Assembly (NCBI GenBank): GCA_947095535.1
Contig: OX352774.1
Coordinates: 220,584,965-220,648,964 of the forward strand
Direction: 5' to 3'
Origin: Poecilobothrus nobilitatus
Lineage: Eukaryota; Arthropoda; Insecta; Diptera; Dolichopodidae
Length of the DNA: 64,000 nt
Part shown: positions 11,311-23,200 of the stretch, in pieces
How the letters are laid out: each line of letters begins with the position of its first letter
How positions within the stretch are numbered: the first letter of the stretch is position 1
The notes under the pieces: generated by a model
What the model was told of the DNA's origin: nothing
The model's input: only the letters and a program-made list of their open reading frames with translations
Database searches by the model: none
Translations under genes and position numbers: made by a program

Positions 11311-14300
11311 GTTTGTTTTTAAACATAAAAAACCATGAAAAACTCAAAGAATTAATTATAAAGCTTCAATAATTTGAGAGATCCACATTTTAAAATTTTT
11401 TTTTTTTTAAATATTGCACAAAACTAATCACTTTTCATTACATCTGCTTCATTATAGACTATACTTTCATAAAAAACTATTAAAAGAAAACATAATCATT
11501 ATTTACCTTCCGTTTTTCAATTCTCATTAAATAGTAGAAAGGTATTTTTTCTTGCTCTTTCTGTTAGGGTGCAAAAAAAAAACAAAAATTACAAAAAAAG
11601 TAAGTATAAATTATCTATCAACTTTTTTTTTTTTTTGTAATGAAAAATTAAATACCTTTTAATATTAACAATTTAAACGTACTTTCGTTTGTTTGGACAT
11701 TCCTTTAAATTTTTAATAAATCTGTCGACTACCTTTTTTGTTTTTTAATTTTTTTTTCAAATCATTATCACAAATACATTTTTAATCACATCATTAGACT
11801 CTAAATAATATTAAAGTACTTTAATTTAAAAGATGAATATACGGATCATTAAAATTTTGTTACAAGTTACAAGAGAATAAAATTCAGTGAAAAATATAAA
11901 TTATTCTTTCTGATTTTTTTTCCGGAAAATTCCACCCAATACCTACCATCAAATCTGTGATATAAAATATTTCAAAATATACCTACATATAATATTAGTT
12001 TAACTCATATTTCCGCATAGAAAATAACAAGAGACAAAATTATAAATAGTAAGTTTTGCAGAATAATTAGATGGCAAACCATTTATCATATTTATAAAGA
12101 AGAAAACAAAAAAATAAAGAAAAAAGGAATAAGAAATAGAAAAACAAATAAATCGGACTCTATTGAAAAGATATATAAATGAAAGTGCTAAGTTATATTA
12201 ATTATTTTTATTTTTCTTAGGCAATTAATTTCTTAACTTAAATTTTCAAGGAAATAAATATAAACCTCGGCTTCCTTTATAATATAATATTAGATAGTAG
12301 ACATTAACTTAAGGCGACAGTATTATAATCAATAATTATTGTTTTTATGTTAAGTAGATAAAACCCTCTAGCTATATCAGAATCTAAAATTAGTTATTCG
12401 TAATGAAGGATTGTATTTTAATAAATAGGTTTAAGAATATAACCGTCTTATTCAGACTTAATCTCTTGAAAAAATAAAGCAATCTACATGGTTTTTTTTT
12501 GCATTTTGCTAAAAATCATAATGCTATACAGAATATAGTATGAGTTTTTTTTTTTTAAATAAATAAAAATGATTTTGATTATTTCTGTAAAATTCTGTAA
12601 AGGAAAAAATATTTTGCAGGATTACAATTTTTTTTTCTATATGAAGAAGTACTTGTAAAAAAATGTAAAGACATAATATAAATTCAATGTTATTTTATTA
12701 TATGTACATCTAAACTTATTGACTTGGTAGAGATAAGATCTAAAATTAATTTTATTATCTCTACGTTTTAAATTTATCAAATTAAAAAAAAAAATTATAT
12801 TATTAAAAGTATCTTATTAATTTACTAGTTATATTACACATCTGAATTATAATTAGTTACCCCACTTTTAAAACTTAACAAATTTTGTAATATTTTGTAC
12901 GGTTACGCATTTATGTTTTCAATTGTTTTAAGGACTCTTTCAATATTCCATACATTACCAGAAAAAAAACAACACAAAAGATAAAAATGAAAAGATTCAA
13001 AAGTTTTTCTTTATTTATTTATTTTATTGCTGTTGTATATTTTTTTTTTTTCAGTTCCTTTTCTCTTTACTTTTATGATAATTTTTTCACTTAAATACTG
13101 ATTATAATTCTTGGTTCGTTTCATTATGTTTTATAATTTTGAGGCATACATTTTCTTTGCTTTATTATTTCATTCTATAATACATTTTATTTTACCTCTA
13201 GATTGTTTTCTTCTCATTATTACCGTAGGTGAATTAAAGTATTTTTTTTTTATTTGTTTTCTTTAAAGGAAATTCTATTTTTTATACTAATGGACATATA
13301 CTTTTAAGAGAATTGCTGATACTAGCAGCTATAATATTTTTCTATAAGGAAGGAGAGTTATTATTTTTTGTATTAGAGTTTCTATTTATTTACATTTTGT
13401 TTTTTTTTTTATATACTGGTATGCAAATGTTAGAGTAAATGTTAGAAAGAAAAAAAACATACTTTATGACGCCTAAAGTGTTAGAATACAAGAAATTATA
13501 ATAACAAAAAAAAGAAAAAAAAAAAGAAGAATTTTAAAATCAACTTGAAAGCATTTTTTTTTTTTTATTTTACTTTGTATAAATTACAGCAAAAAAAATA
13601 AATTGCATAGTTTCAGGCGGATTTCATTTTTGCATGTGTTTTCCATAATGTTTTGTTTCAATTTACTAAGATTTACTCTATAAATATATTTTCTTTTTTC
13701 CAAACATTGACTATTGTGATAGTTTAAAATGATCTTTAATATAAACTTTTAGAACTTTAAAAGTCTTTAGATGACTTTCCTGTAGGTTATATGTTTTATT
13801 TTTGAAAAAAAAAAAAATATGTTTTAGTTTTGAACAAAAACAATTATGTATATTCAAATTGTTACTTCAAAAAAAATAGATACAAAGGTGAGAAATGTTA
13901 TTTTATTTGATTATTATAACAATTTTATAATTTTTTTTTTTTCTACGATATATATTATAAAAAAGGAAAAATGTAGGATATATAAAGGAAAAAAAAAACT
14001 TGAGAAAAGTAAACATAAACTTGAATTTAAATTTTTTTTTTTCCTAAAGATAACAAATTGCCCACTGTTTTTTTTTTTTTTTGTAATATGAATTGGAAGT
14101 TAGATTTCATTTAAGGTTGAATTGTAAAAAATTGTTTAAGTTGTTATCTGTTTAATTTAAATGTGGAAATGTTAAAACTTTTATAAAAATATCAAGAGGA
14201 AATTATCTAAAATATGAAAGTTAAGCGAGTTAAGAAACCGAAAATAAAATTTTTGATAATCAGATGGAATGATATGAAATTAAAATTATTTTACTGTACC

Positions 14301-14917
14301 TATATAATGGTAAGATTATTAAGAAGCAACAAATTTTTATTTAATACAAAAAAAAATTTTTGTTTTTAAGTTCAAATTAGTTAAAAACTCATTTAAAATA
14401 CATTTAAATAATCAACACGTTCGAAAAAAAACCAAAAACAAAAAATTATATTATGAAACAACAAAAAACGGAAATTGCTTTGAGGAAACTTTAACAGAAA
14501 AGTTTATATTACCTATTACAATTTTTATGAAAAATTATATTACTTACTACCTAATTTCAAGCTTTTTTTTTTAAGTAAAACCACATTGAATTAATATGTC
14601 ACAATCTGCATTAAAATCATTCGTGCTTTGTAATAATTCTGAACATTTATAATATTAATTATAATAATAAAATACAATGTGATAAATCAAAATCATTTGA
14701 AATCAAAAAGCCAGTGTAAAAGAACAAAACTTTCAACAATACCAACATAATAATAAATCGATATAACCAAATGGATAAATGGATTTTTAACGAAAATTGA
14801 AATTAACAGAAATAAATCTTAAAGACCCAGCATATCCAGCTGATGTGTTGTATGTAAATAATATATCTATAGTAAAAAAATAATAAAAATCGCCAGACAA
14901 AATAGATAAAAATTAGA
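11311..14917. other. No gene seen; intron-like
   Basis: Uniform A/T-rich DNA with many homopolymers. The ORF at 13846-14091 is Lys/Phe low-complexity translation. I looked on the minus strand for an EGF-like exon with regular Cys codons that could continue the CUB gene and saw none. Confidence 0.4.
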
Positions 14918-15763
14918 TTTTTAGCACATTTCCAAAAAAGTTTTGAAAAAATGTGTTTATCAGTTTCACTCTGTCCGTTCGTCCGTCTGTTTACAAAACT
15001 TCTACACCGTTAAAAATAGAGAAAAAAAATTTTAACTATGGGTAGGTCTTATTTTAACCATGGGTAGTTCTCATAAAAAAAATAATTTTGTGGAACAACT
15101 TTTTCATGTAGCCCCATGCATTGCGGAGCTACAGCCCCTCAAACTTTAAAAAAGCACTATTTTTAAATGCATATATCGTATGTTCTGCTTAAGATTTTTG
15201 CAATCTGAAAACGTGATTCGACAGATGTTTACTTTAACTTTTTAAATTAATATCAAAATTATACAATTTTTTTAAATTTAGTATTTAAATTTACCGTTAT
15301 ATGAAAACCAAATTTTGCATGATTTTTTTACTTTCATAACTCCTATACGCTTTCAGATAGAGGCTTGCAATTTTGAGGCAAGAAAGAACTTTTAGAATTC
15401 GTATAAGTTTGCTCAGAAAATTTTTTTACACCACCCCCTGTTTAAGAGGTATTAGAGATGAGAAATTGAAAATTTGCTATTTTTAGGCACCTGTAGCTTA
15501 AGCACCTGTACACATTTTTCTTCGTCAAGACATAAAAATTAAAGCTCCAGTAATATGCTTTTACGTGTGTTAACGGTTTTTCTTAGTTATATAGGGTTAC
15601 GGACTTACAGCCCCTACAAATTCCAGAAAAGTCCTATTTTCACAATTTTTTTTATTTACATGAAATTTTCAAATTTTTGTGCAAGTCACAATTCTAAACA
15701 GTTTGCATTGTGTTTTGGAAATGTGTGCTTTTAAAAACCGTTGGTTTACATTCTACCTTGTTA
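14918..15763 (+). mobile_element. R1 element, copy A (reference orientation)
   Basis: Begins TTAGCACATTTCC and ends AAAACCGTTGGTTTACATTC then TACCTTGTT. Near the start are TTTCACTCTGTCCGTTCGTC and a run of CCGT-like repeats; inside are CATGTAGCCCC, TATTTAAATTTACCGTTATA and CACCACCCCCTG. GCACATTTCC at the left end recurs inverted near the right end (GGAAATGTGTGC). Other copies at 26.7, 40.4, 50.4, 56.0 and 60.3 kb show it is a dispersed family. No coding capacity, so a non-autonomous element; class not determined. Confidence 0.7.
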
Positions 15764-17831
15764 ATAATAGAATTTAGTTGTCCGAAATTACAAATAAACG
15801 AAAACAAAAATCGAAAACTAAAGAATGAAAAGATCTCTCAGAGAATATTAATTGAAATATAACTAAGAAAAACAAAATACTCTGCACAGCTGAAATTAAT
15901 GAACAAATAATAATTTCAAAAGGATAATGAAAAAAAAAAATAAGTGAAGCACTCATTATACAATTAGATACTAACTTATGTCTCAGAAACGTATTTTTTA
16001 GCAGACAAAAAATAACTGGAAAACCATCCAACGAAAATTTTTTAAGAAATATTTTTTTGTTTAATAAGAAATTAAAATGGTTCATATCATCATCTACTCA
16101 ATGTACTATAATTGTAAGTTAAGTGTAAGTTAAGTTAAGTCAGGCATATTTTTGTTATGTTAAATAAATACAAATAAAGTTGTGCAAAGTACTGAAACCA
16201 GGCAACGCCAAAAACAAACAATAAATAAAAGAATAAGGAATCGATTAAAGATTACCTGAATAGAAAAAAAATATAAAAATTGCACCTAGATTTTTCTCAA
16301 AACATATTATTGGAGGTTTCATATTATTACAGTGGACTTTAATGTAGACTCATATAATAATGATGATAATAATTTTTTGGTAGAAGAAAAAAAAAATTAC
16401 AACATAAATTCATTTTGAATTGAAATAAAATTTTAGAAGGAAAAAAAAAAAAAAAAAATTGTGTTTTTTTTATTTAATGCTTGTTTCTATTGTTTTCATA
16501 CAAACAAAGAGAAAATAACAAAATTCAAGAAAGTATCTACTGTTTTCTGATTCTTAGCTTGAAAAGTTTCTATTATTTCTTTTATCCATTTTGTGTCGAA
16601 AATCGGAATATAAAAAAGAGTTAGCAAATTAAAATGTTACCGAATGTTCAACACGCCGAAATTTAATATTGTACGAGTGTTTGTGTATAATATTTTTATA
16701 TTTTAAATGGTATGGTACATATAATGAATATTAAGATCATTATAATAAAAATTTATTTTCTACTTTTTAGTTCAAAAAAAGCTGTTTTTTTTTAATTTTT
16801 TTTATTATTATTTTATTTATTTAATTAATATTATATATTATACATTTACATTATATATTTGAAAGTGCAGAGGATTTGTTAAGAAAAATGACTTTTTGAA
16901 ATATTATTTGTTGAGCGTGAGCCCACAGGTGTATACGATATGACATGCTTCTATTATGTATATTATCGTAAATATAATGTCCTGAACTAAGATGTTCATT
17001 TACATACCTATAGTTTTTAGTCTTACATTATCTAATTAAAGTTTATAATTATTAAGATCTTGCTGTTATGATTTATTGTCCGAAAAGCTTATCCTTTTAA
17101 ATGCTCCGGCTTTATATACTATTTACTTATATTAGTGATACTTAATAATTTTTTAGGTATTTTGCAAAACCTATTTTATATATTTTTAAATATTTATTAA
17201 ATTATAATAAATACCGTAAAAATTTATATCGTATTATCGCAAAAATATAATTAGTCGTACGAAATTATGAAGGGCCCTTAAGTTTGCGGTAAAAAAACCC
17301 TTTGTCATCATAAAAGGAAAATGAATTAAAATGCCAAAAAAAAAGAAAACGGTTTTTTTTTGGATAAAATTTGTTTTTTTTTTTTTTTAAATAAATAAAA
17401 ATGGTACAAAATTTGGAATTACGATATTTTTGATGAAAAAAAAAATTAATAAAAAAAGTTTTTTTTTTACTATCTATCATGCATTTTTCTACCGATTTTT
17501 TTTTTTTTTTTTGTTGAATTATTTAAGTGAATTTCTTACTTTGAAAAGTTTTTTCTCAAGCATTTTTTTTTGGGTGGAAAAAACTTTTCAATGGCAAGAA
17601 CAAAGTTAAAAACTTTAGATAAAGTTAAGAAAATTTAAAACTTTATTTAGTAAAAAAAGGGCTTTTCGAAATAAATTAAATTAAATTTTGAGTTTTTTTC
17701 TTGAATAAAATTTAAATAATGAATTAGTAGTAATTATTTTTTTAATTAGGTATTTTTTTTTTTTTTAAATAACATTAAATTTATTAATTTATTTTCACAA
17801 AAAAACAAAAATTACTATTAAAAAAAAACTT
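15764..17831 (-). other. Probable start of intron 1 of the CUB gene (coding part)
   Basis: Directly 3' of the AG|GTAAGT donor. Very A/T-rich, with a KKK/FFF-type ORF (17265-17480) that is homopolymer translation. The minus ORF at 15774-16085 is hydrophobic and open for 103 codons but has no recognisable domain, and its right end is not preceded by a clear acceptor. No downstream exon identified. Confidence 0.45.
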
Positions 17832-17833
17832 AC
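17832..17833 (-). other. Splice donor (AG|GTAAGT) ending the CUB exon
   Basis: On the minus strand the coding sequence runs GATTTTAG and then GTAAGT, an ideal insect 5' splice site. If the intron were not removed, translation would stop at the TAA at 17830-17832, directly after Cys462 and AADDF, in the middle of a Cys-rich segment. The intron interrupts a codon after its second base. Confidence 0.85.
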
Positions 17834-18987
17834 CTAAAATCATCAGCTGCATAACATTGTCCTAAAAAATGACATTTTAATGCATTACATTGATACGATT
17901 TAACTTGATCCACTTCATATGTTATATTAAATCCATAAACATCTAAAAAACGATTTAAAGTTCTTAAATTTGTACCATCTAATGATCTCATTTCAAATCG
18001 TATTTCTAAATATTGACTTTGAAATTGAATCCATGTAACTTGTGTAACATCATCTTCAGTTAATTCAAATATACGATGACTTGGTACTTTATAATCTTCA
18101 CTATAATACATATATTCTGTAAATTTTAAACCGCCTAATACATACAATTGATTAAGATATACAACAATTGAAATATTTGTTGCAGTTGTTGAAAATTCTG
18201 ATGCATCAATAATCCATACACATATAATTGGTGTTTCAAATTTATTTGGAAAATTTGGTGTTTGTATTATACCATGTTTTGCATTTAAAATTCCACCACA
18301 ACTTTTATGTGAATCAGCTAAACCACCACCATTACCTAATCCATTATTACTTTTACTACCACCAAAAAAATTAAAAGCTGATATAGCTGGAAATGGTGGA
18401 ATTTTTGGTAAATTAAAACCGTTACCACCAATTCCTGTTATACCAGCTAAATTTGAATCTGGTATATGAAAATTATTATGATGATAAAATTTATTTTCAT
18501 TATTGATACCATTATTATTTTTTTCAATATGTCCATTAACACTACTACCACTATTATAATATTCAATTTTTGTTGCTTGACGTTGAGCTTGTGGTTGTGG
18601 TAAGTTTTGTGGTATATTTAAATGATTATTTTTATTATTATTATTATTATTTAATTGGATATTATTGTATTTTTGGGAATATTGTGGACTATAGCGACCA
18701 TGATTATGTGATTGTTGTTGCTGTTGTATTTGAATATATTTTTGTGATTGTGAAAGTCTTGTTAAAACATCATCTTCTAATATTGGTGATGTTAATGATT
18801 GAAATGGTGTTGTAAAACCATTATTTTGTAAGCTATCTTGATGTTTTATTTGTTGTTCGAATTCTTGTTGTATTAAAAGTTGTTGTTGCATTGATGGATG
18901 TAATGGTAACAAATAAGCAGCTTCATTATTATTTTTATAAAAACGTAATTTTGAAAATTTTTGTGATTGTTGTTTCTGGTATTGTTC

Positions 18988-19020
<33 letters not shown>

Positions 19021-19239
19021 TTGTTCATGAGTTTTAGTAAATGTCTTATATTTATTATGATCTATAACAAATTGATCATTATGACCATAAAGTGTTGGTT
19101 GTAATTTTATAATAATACCATTATCTTTAATGCCGTTATTAAGTGAAGAAATTCTATCTGGATTCACAGAGATTTTATCGAGGCTTTTAGCTGTGAATAG
19201 AACCAGCATGAAAAGGATATTACGTAAAAAAGTCGACAT
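17834..19239 (-). CDS. First coding exon of a secreted Q/N-rich CUB-domain protein (partial, 3' exons missing)
   Basis: The exon encodes 468 complete residues plus two bases of the next codon. Residues 1-19 form a signal peptide (hydrophobic ILFMLVLF core, then TAKS). Residues about 70-260 are low complexity: a pure Q10 tract at 75-84, further Q-rich runs near 118-130 and 170-176, an N-rich stretch at 192-207 and Tyr/His/Asn-rich sequence. A Gly/Asn/Pro-rich linker (265-312) leads to a CUB domain (about 314-443). It opens with Cys314-Gly-Gly, continues with a GIIQTPNFPNKF motif typical of CUB strands, and has its second Cys at 340 before Val-Trp; the 26-residue Cys spacing is normal for CUB. 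Cys451, Cys456 and Cys462 then start a Cys-rich segment that could be EGF-like. CUB proteins are extracellular binding, adhesion or protease-associated molecules; this one's partner is unknown. The ATG has an in-frame TAA upstream and sits 3 bases after a strong acceptor, so the leader is spliced. I do not recognise the gene; later exons were not found. Confidence 0.9.
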
Positions 19240-19242
19240 CGA

Positions 19243-19244
19243 CT
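19243..19244 (-). other. Splice acceptor just 5' of the CUB start codon
   Basis: On the minus strand a pyrimidine-rich run (TTTTTATTTCTTTTTT) is followed by TTTCTGCAG and then TCGATG. This is a good 3' splice site three bases before the start codon, so the mRNA leader probably comes from at least one upstream non-coding exon at higher coordinates. The upstream exon was not identified. Confidence 0.65.
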
Positions 19245-22200
19245 GCAGAAATATTTACCAAAAATTAAAAAAGAAATAAAAACAAACAAAATAAATATTT
19301 ATTTATAATGATAAGAATTTTTCTGGTAAAAATCCTTTCTTATCTCTGAAGTTTTTGTTTTTATTTTTTTCCTAAATTGTGTATTGTGTCGCCAGCTTAA
19401 TTAAAGAATTTGTAGACCCTTTTTTCTTATTTTTGTGGCACTGATATGTCCTTTATATATAGATTTTAAAATTTGAGTTTTTATTTGCCCAAAATTTAAT
19501 TTTTATTTTTTTTTAATTTTTTTTTTTTTTGAAAATCAGGGTATATTATCTAATTTTTCCAGTCCTGAATATAAAAAATGTCCTTTTTTTTTGTTGTATG
19601 TCAACTTTTCTTTATTTTGTTCTTCTATATTAAATGTAAATTTTTTTATATGAAATAAAATTATTTTATCAACAATTTATAAAATGTTGATGGAAATCGT
19701 TACTGTTAATGCAAATTATTTTCTGTATTTCATGTAAGAAAAAATTTCGATTTAAATTTAAAATCAACCAGCAGCAGCAACTGTTAATTTTGTTAACATT
19801 TACCTTTCTGGCCATAATTTTTTTTTTTGCGCCGTATATTTTCGGTTGTTTCTTATTTGGTTGGAATTTTCTTATAAGATAAAAAGAAAATTTTTCTGTT
19901 TGAAGTTATATCTTTTTTAATTTTAAATGGTCAAAAACGATTGATTGCATCCCCCTTTTGTTTTTTTTTTTTGTTTTATTTAAAATTCTTAGAACCCTTA
20001 TATTTTGTGTTTTAGTTGTTTTTTATATTCGGATCCTTTTGTTAAGGGATACTATTTTAATTTAGTATGAACCTTTTTCTTTTCTCATGTAATTATTATC
20101 AAATTTTTAATAATATTTTATCTTAAAAGTTGAATTAACGTATATTGATGATTTAATAACGATAATCTTTTAAAATGTTGGTATTGTTTTTCTATTGTTA
20201 TATTAAACGTGAAATATTAACTAAAATTTAAAAGGGTTAATTTTATTACACAATATATGTTTTTATTTTCTTGTGTTGTCGATCTTGATTTTTCTTTTAA
20301 CAAATAACTTTCGAAGCTTAAAAGTTTACAACTTTTATCTCTTTGTTTTCAGATGATGGAACCAAAAATTTCAAAGATAATATAATTTTTTATATAAATT
20401 TTTTTTTTGTTTTCTTTTTAAATTTTATTTAAATTAAAGTTATATTATTTTTTATTGTTTTCTGTTACTTTTGCTGGACCTTTATCCTCTATTGCGGGTT
20501 ATTCTTTTATTTTCTGTTGCATTTTGTTTTTAATTATACATACATATTTAAAGCGATGAAAAGAGATAGATGATTACATGCTGAATGATTTTTCTTTTGT
20601 TTTACAGAAAAGCGAAAAAAAAAACAAAAACACAAAGTTTTAAAATGTTATCCTTTTTATGTATATATTTTTTTTTATTTTTTAATATTTTGGTTTTTGC
20701 ATTATATTCCACATATAGAAAAAATCCTTTGTTTAAAGAGGTTGATTATTTTGTGCAAAAATTTACACACACAATATTCAAAGCAAAAAAAAGGACTAGA
20801 ACTGAAATAAAAAATTCTTCAGCAAAAGAGTTAAAAAAGTGGTTTTGTGGTCAATACACACTCAAATACAAATCATATATATATTACAAGAGTGACTGAT
20901 GAAAAAAACAGAAGAAGATGATAAAAACCAAAAAATAGAAAACCCTTTTTAAAAACCAAAATGTCTACACTCCGTTCTTTGTTGTATATATTTTTTTTTA
21001 TAAATGAATATATGTATGTATTTATATTTAATATTAAAGATAACAAATTATCCTATTCTGGTTGAGGTCTTTTCGTTTTTTTTTTCTTTAGGTTTTATTA
21101 TTATTTTTTGAATTTTTATTTATATGTATTTTGGTTTTGTTGTTTTGGCCACAAAAAATTGAATTTTCACAAGAAAATTATTTCAACTTATTTTTTAAAA
21201 GTTTTTTTTTTTTTTGAATTTTTGATTATAAATTTTATTTGCCTTTTTTTTATTTTTTTTTTATTGTAAACCATTAACAATTAATTTTAAGCAATTTACA
21301 AAATAATTTTTACAATTCTTTTAATATAAATTGTACTTTGATAACATTTGACCACATTTACAAAAATTCTAAATTTTCCTTTTTTGTTGCTAGTTGATTG
21401 ATATTGATTTTTGTGATAAAAAAAAAAAAAATATCCAGAAATGTCCTTTTATATATCGTCCTTTCTAAGAACAATAATTAAAGTACTTTTTTATTTAAGT
21501 GTATAAAAAGTAAGATGAAATTATTCATTATCGTGTCGCAAAATTATTCAAAATTCAAGAGAAAAAATTTTTGCTTGTATATTTTCTCATTTTTGCATAT
21601 TTTTAGGTGGTTAAATAAATTTGCATTCTAAAATATTCTTTTAAATTATTCATTTTTTAATTTTTATTTTTTAGATAGATAAATTTATATTAGATAGTAT
21701 ACGATCAGTTTTCTTGTTGTTGTTATTTTATTATTTTTTGGTTTGAACTAGAATGTCCTGATATTGGTGAACAAAACACAAACCTTCAAATATTATGAAT
21801 GTAATGTCCTTTCAGATTGTGTTGTAATGCAAATAAATTTCACTTCTTTCAACTTTCGTATTTGTTTTAATTTCTCTTTTTTTTTTTTATTTTATTTTTT
21901 ATTTTTGTTATTATTTTGTCTAGTTGACTGTTATACACTTATGGTTGGACAATAATATGTATACTGTATATGTATATATATACTCTTATAATAGCGCATT
22001 GTAAGAGGTTAAATATTTTTGGTTGCACGTTTTTATTTTTATGGGTTGAATGTTGTGGCCAGTGGTGATGGAATTTTTTAAATACAAAATGCTGCAGGTC
22101 ATAAATCCTGTCATTTTGCAGTTTTTATATTATTTTTTTTTTGTAGTTTTTTTTTTGTTTTTTTATGTATATATTTAAATTTTTCACCTATTTTTAGAGA

Positions 22201-23200
22201 CTTTTTTATATTGCATAATGGTTACGGACCGGAACATTTATTTTTAAATAAGTAGTTTATGATTACATTACTTGTAGAATGTTTTGTTATTATTATTATA
22301 TAAAATTGTATTTACTTATATATATATATATATACATTATAATATAAATAATATTATGCAATAAGTTAAATGTTACAATTCTGAAGTTTTAAATGGTTTT
22401 ACTCGTTAAAATAATTTTTTGTTTTGTTATGTTTTTTTTTTTTGTCAGGCAGGATTAAGTGTCCTTTCAATGTTGAATTGTAATACTATCCAAATTTAGA
22501 GCAATTTCTTTCAATGTTTTTCTTTATTTATTTTTATACTTAACAATAACTTTAAAGATCTTTACAATGGAATATGTTTTAAAGGTTGTATTATTTTTTT
22601 TTTTTTTTGTATTTTAACAATACCAAGCCATCAATTAAGTTTTTTGAAGACCAAACTCTTAACTACTGTTATTGTTTGAAAAAAAATAGACAAGGATTTA
22701 TTTAATGGCTTTAAATGAATGTCTTTTTTATTTTATTGTTTTAAGAAATAATAATAATAATAGTTGGATTATATTTTATATTATGATACATAAAATATCC
22801 TTGTTTTTTAAACTATGTTTCCTTTTTTATTTTTGTTGTATGTATTTTTAATGACATACGCCATAATTTTTGATGAGTGTTATTCTAATATTGTTCCAGT
22901 CTTATAATTCCACTTTTTTATTTTCATTTGTTTTTTTTTTTTTTTTGGGCTGTATAAATAATGGCTTTTATTTTTGTAAAAAAATAAAGGAATTCAAAAA
23001 AAATTATGATGGATTCTATTCATTTAACTTATGGTTCGCTGGCTGTTTAATTTTATATTGTTTGTTTTTCTTTAAAATTTCTAAAATTGTTCTTTCGCTT
23101 CGTTTAAATTTTAAAGCTATTTAGCTTTTATTTATTACAATTTACTTAAGTGATTCTGGATTTTTTACGGCTCTTGGCGTTTTTCTGCAATTAAAAGAGA
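19245..23200 (-). other. Upstream region or leader intron of the CUB gene, strongly T-rich on plus
   Basis: For about 4 kb the plus strand is visibly richer in T than in A, with runs of TTTTTTTT; the gene strand is therefore A-rich, like the leader before the ATG at 61706. The acceptor at 19243 implies a leader exon somewhere here or further right. Phe/Leu ORFs (20585, 21764, 22870) are poly-T translation. Confidence 0.4.
19447..22467 (-). promoter_or_regulatory. Cluster of AAAGGACA motifs upstream of the CUB exon (candidate only)
   Basis: TGTCCTTT on the plus strand (AAAGGACA on the gene strand) occurs exactly at 19447, 19579, 21442, 21805 and 22460, with a one-mismatch copy at 21457. In the remaining 61 kb I found about four matches on both strands together. 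The motif resembles a nuclear-receptor half-site, but this is only a resemblance. The surrounding DNA is T-rich on the plus strand. Confidence 0.2.

Noticed and set aside
11031..11372. 113-codon plus-strand ORF
   Set aside because: It spans the 11.1 kb inverted repeat; no domain, and its balanced part is only the hairpin arms.
15774..16085. Hydrophobic 103-codon minus ORF as the next CUB-gene exon
   Set aside because: No Cys pattern to continue an EGF-like domain, and no convincing acceptor at its right end.
18570..18815. 81-codon plus-strand ORF
   Set aside because: It is the antisense shadow of the CUB exon's Q/N codons, giving Val/Tyr/Asp runs.
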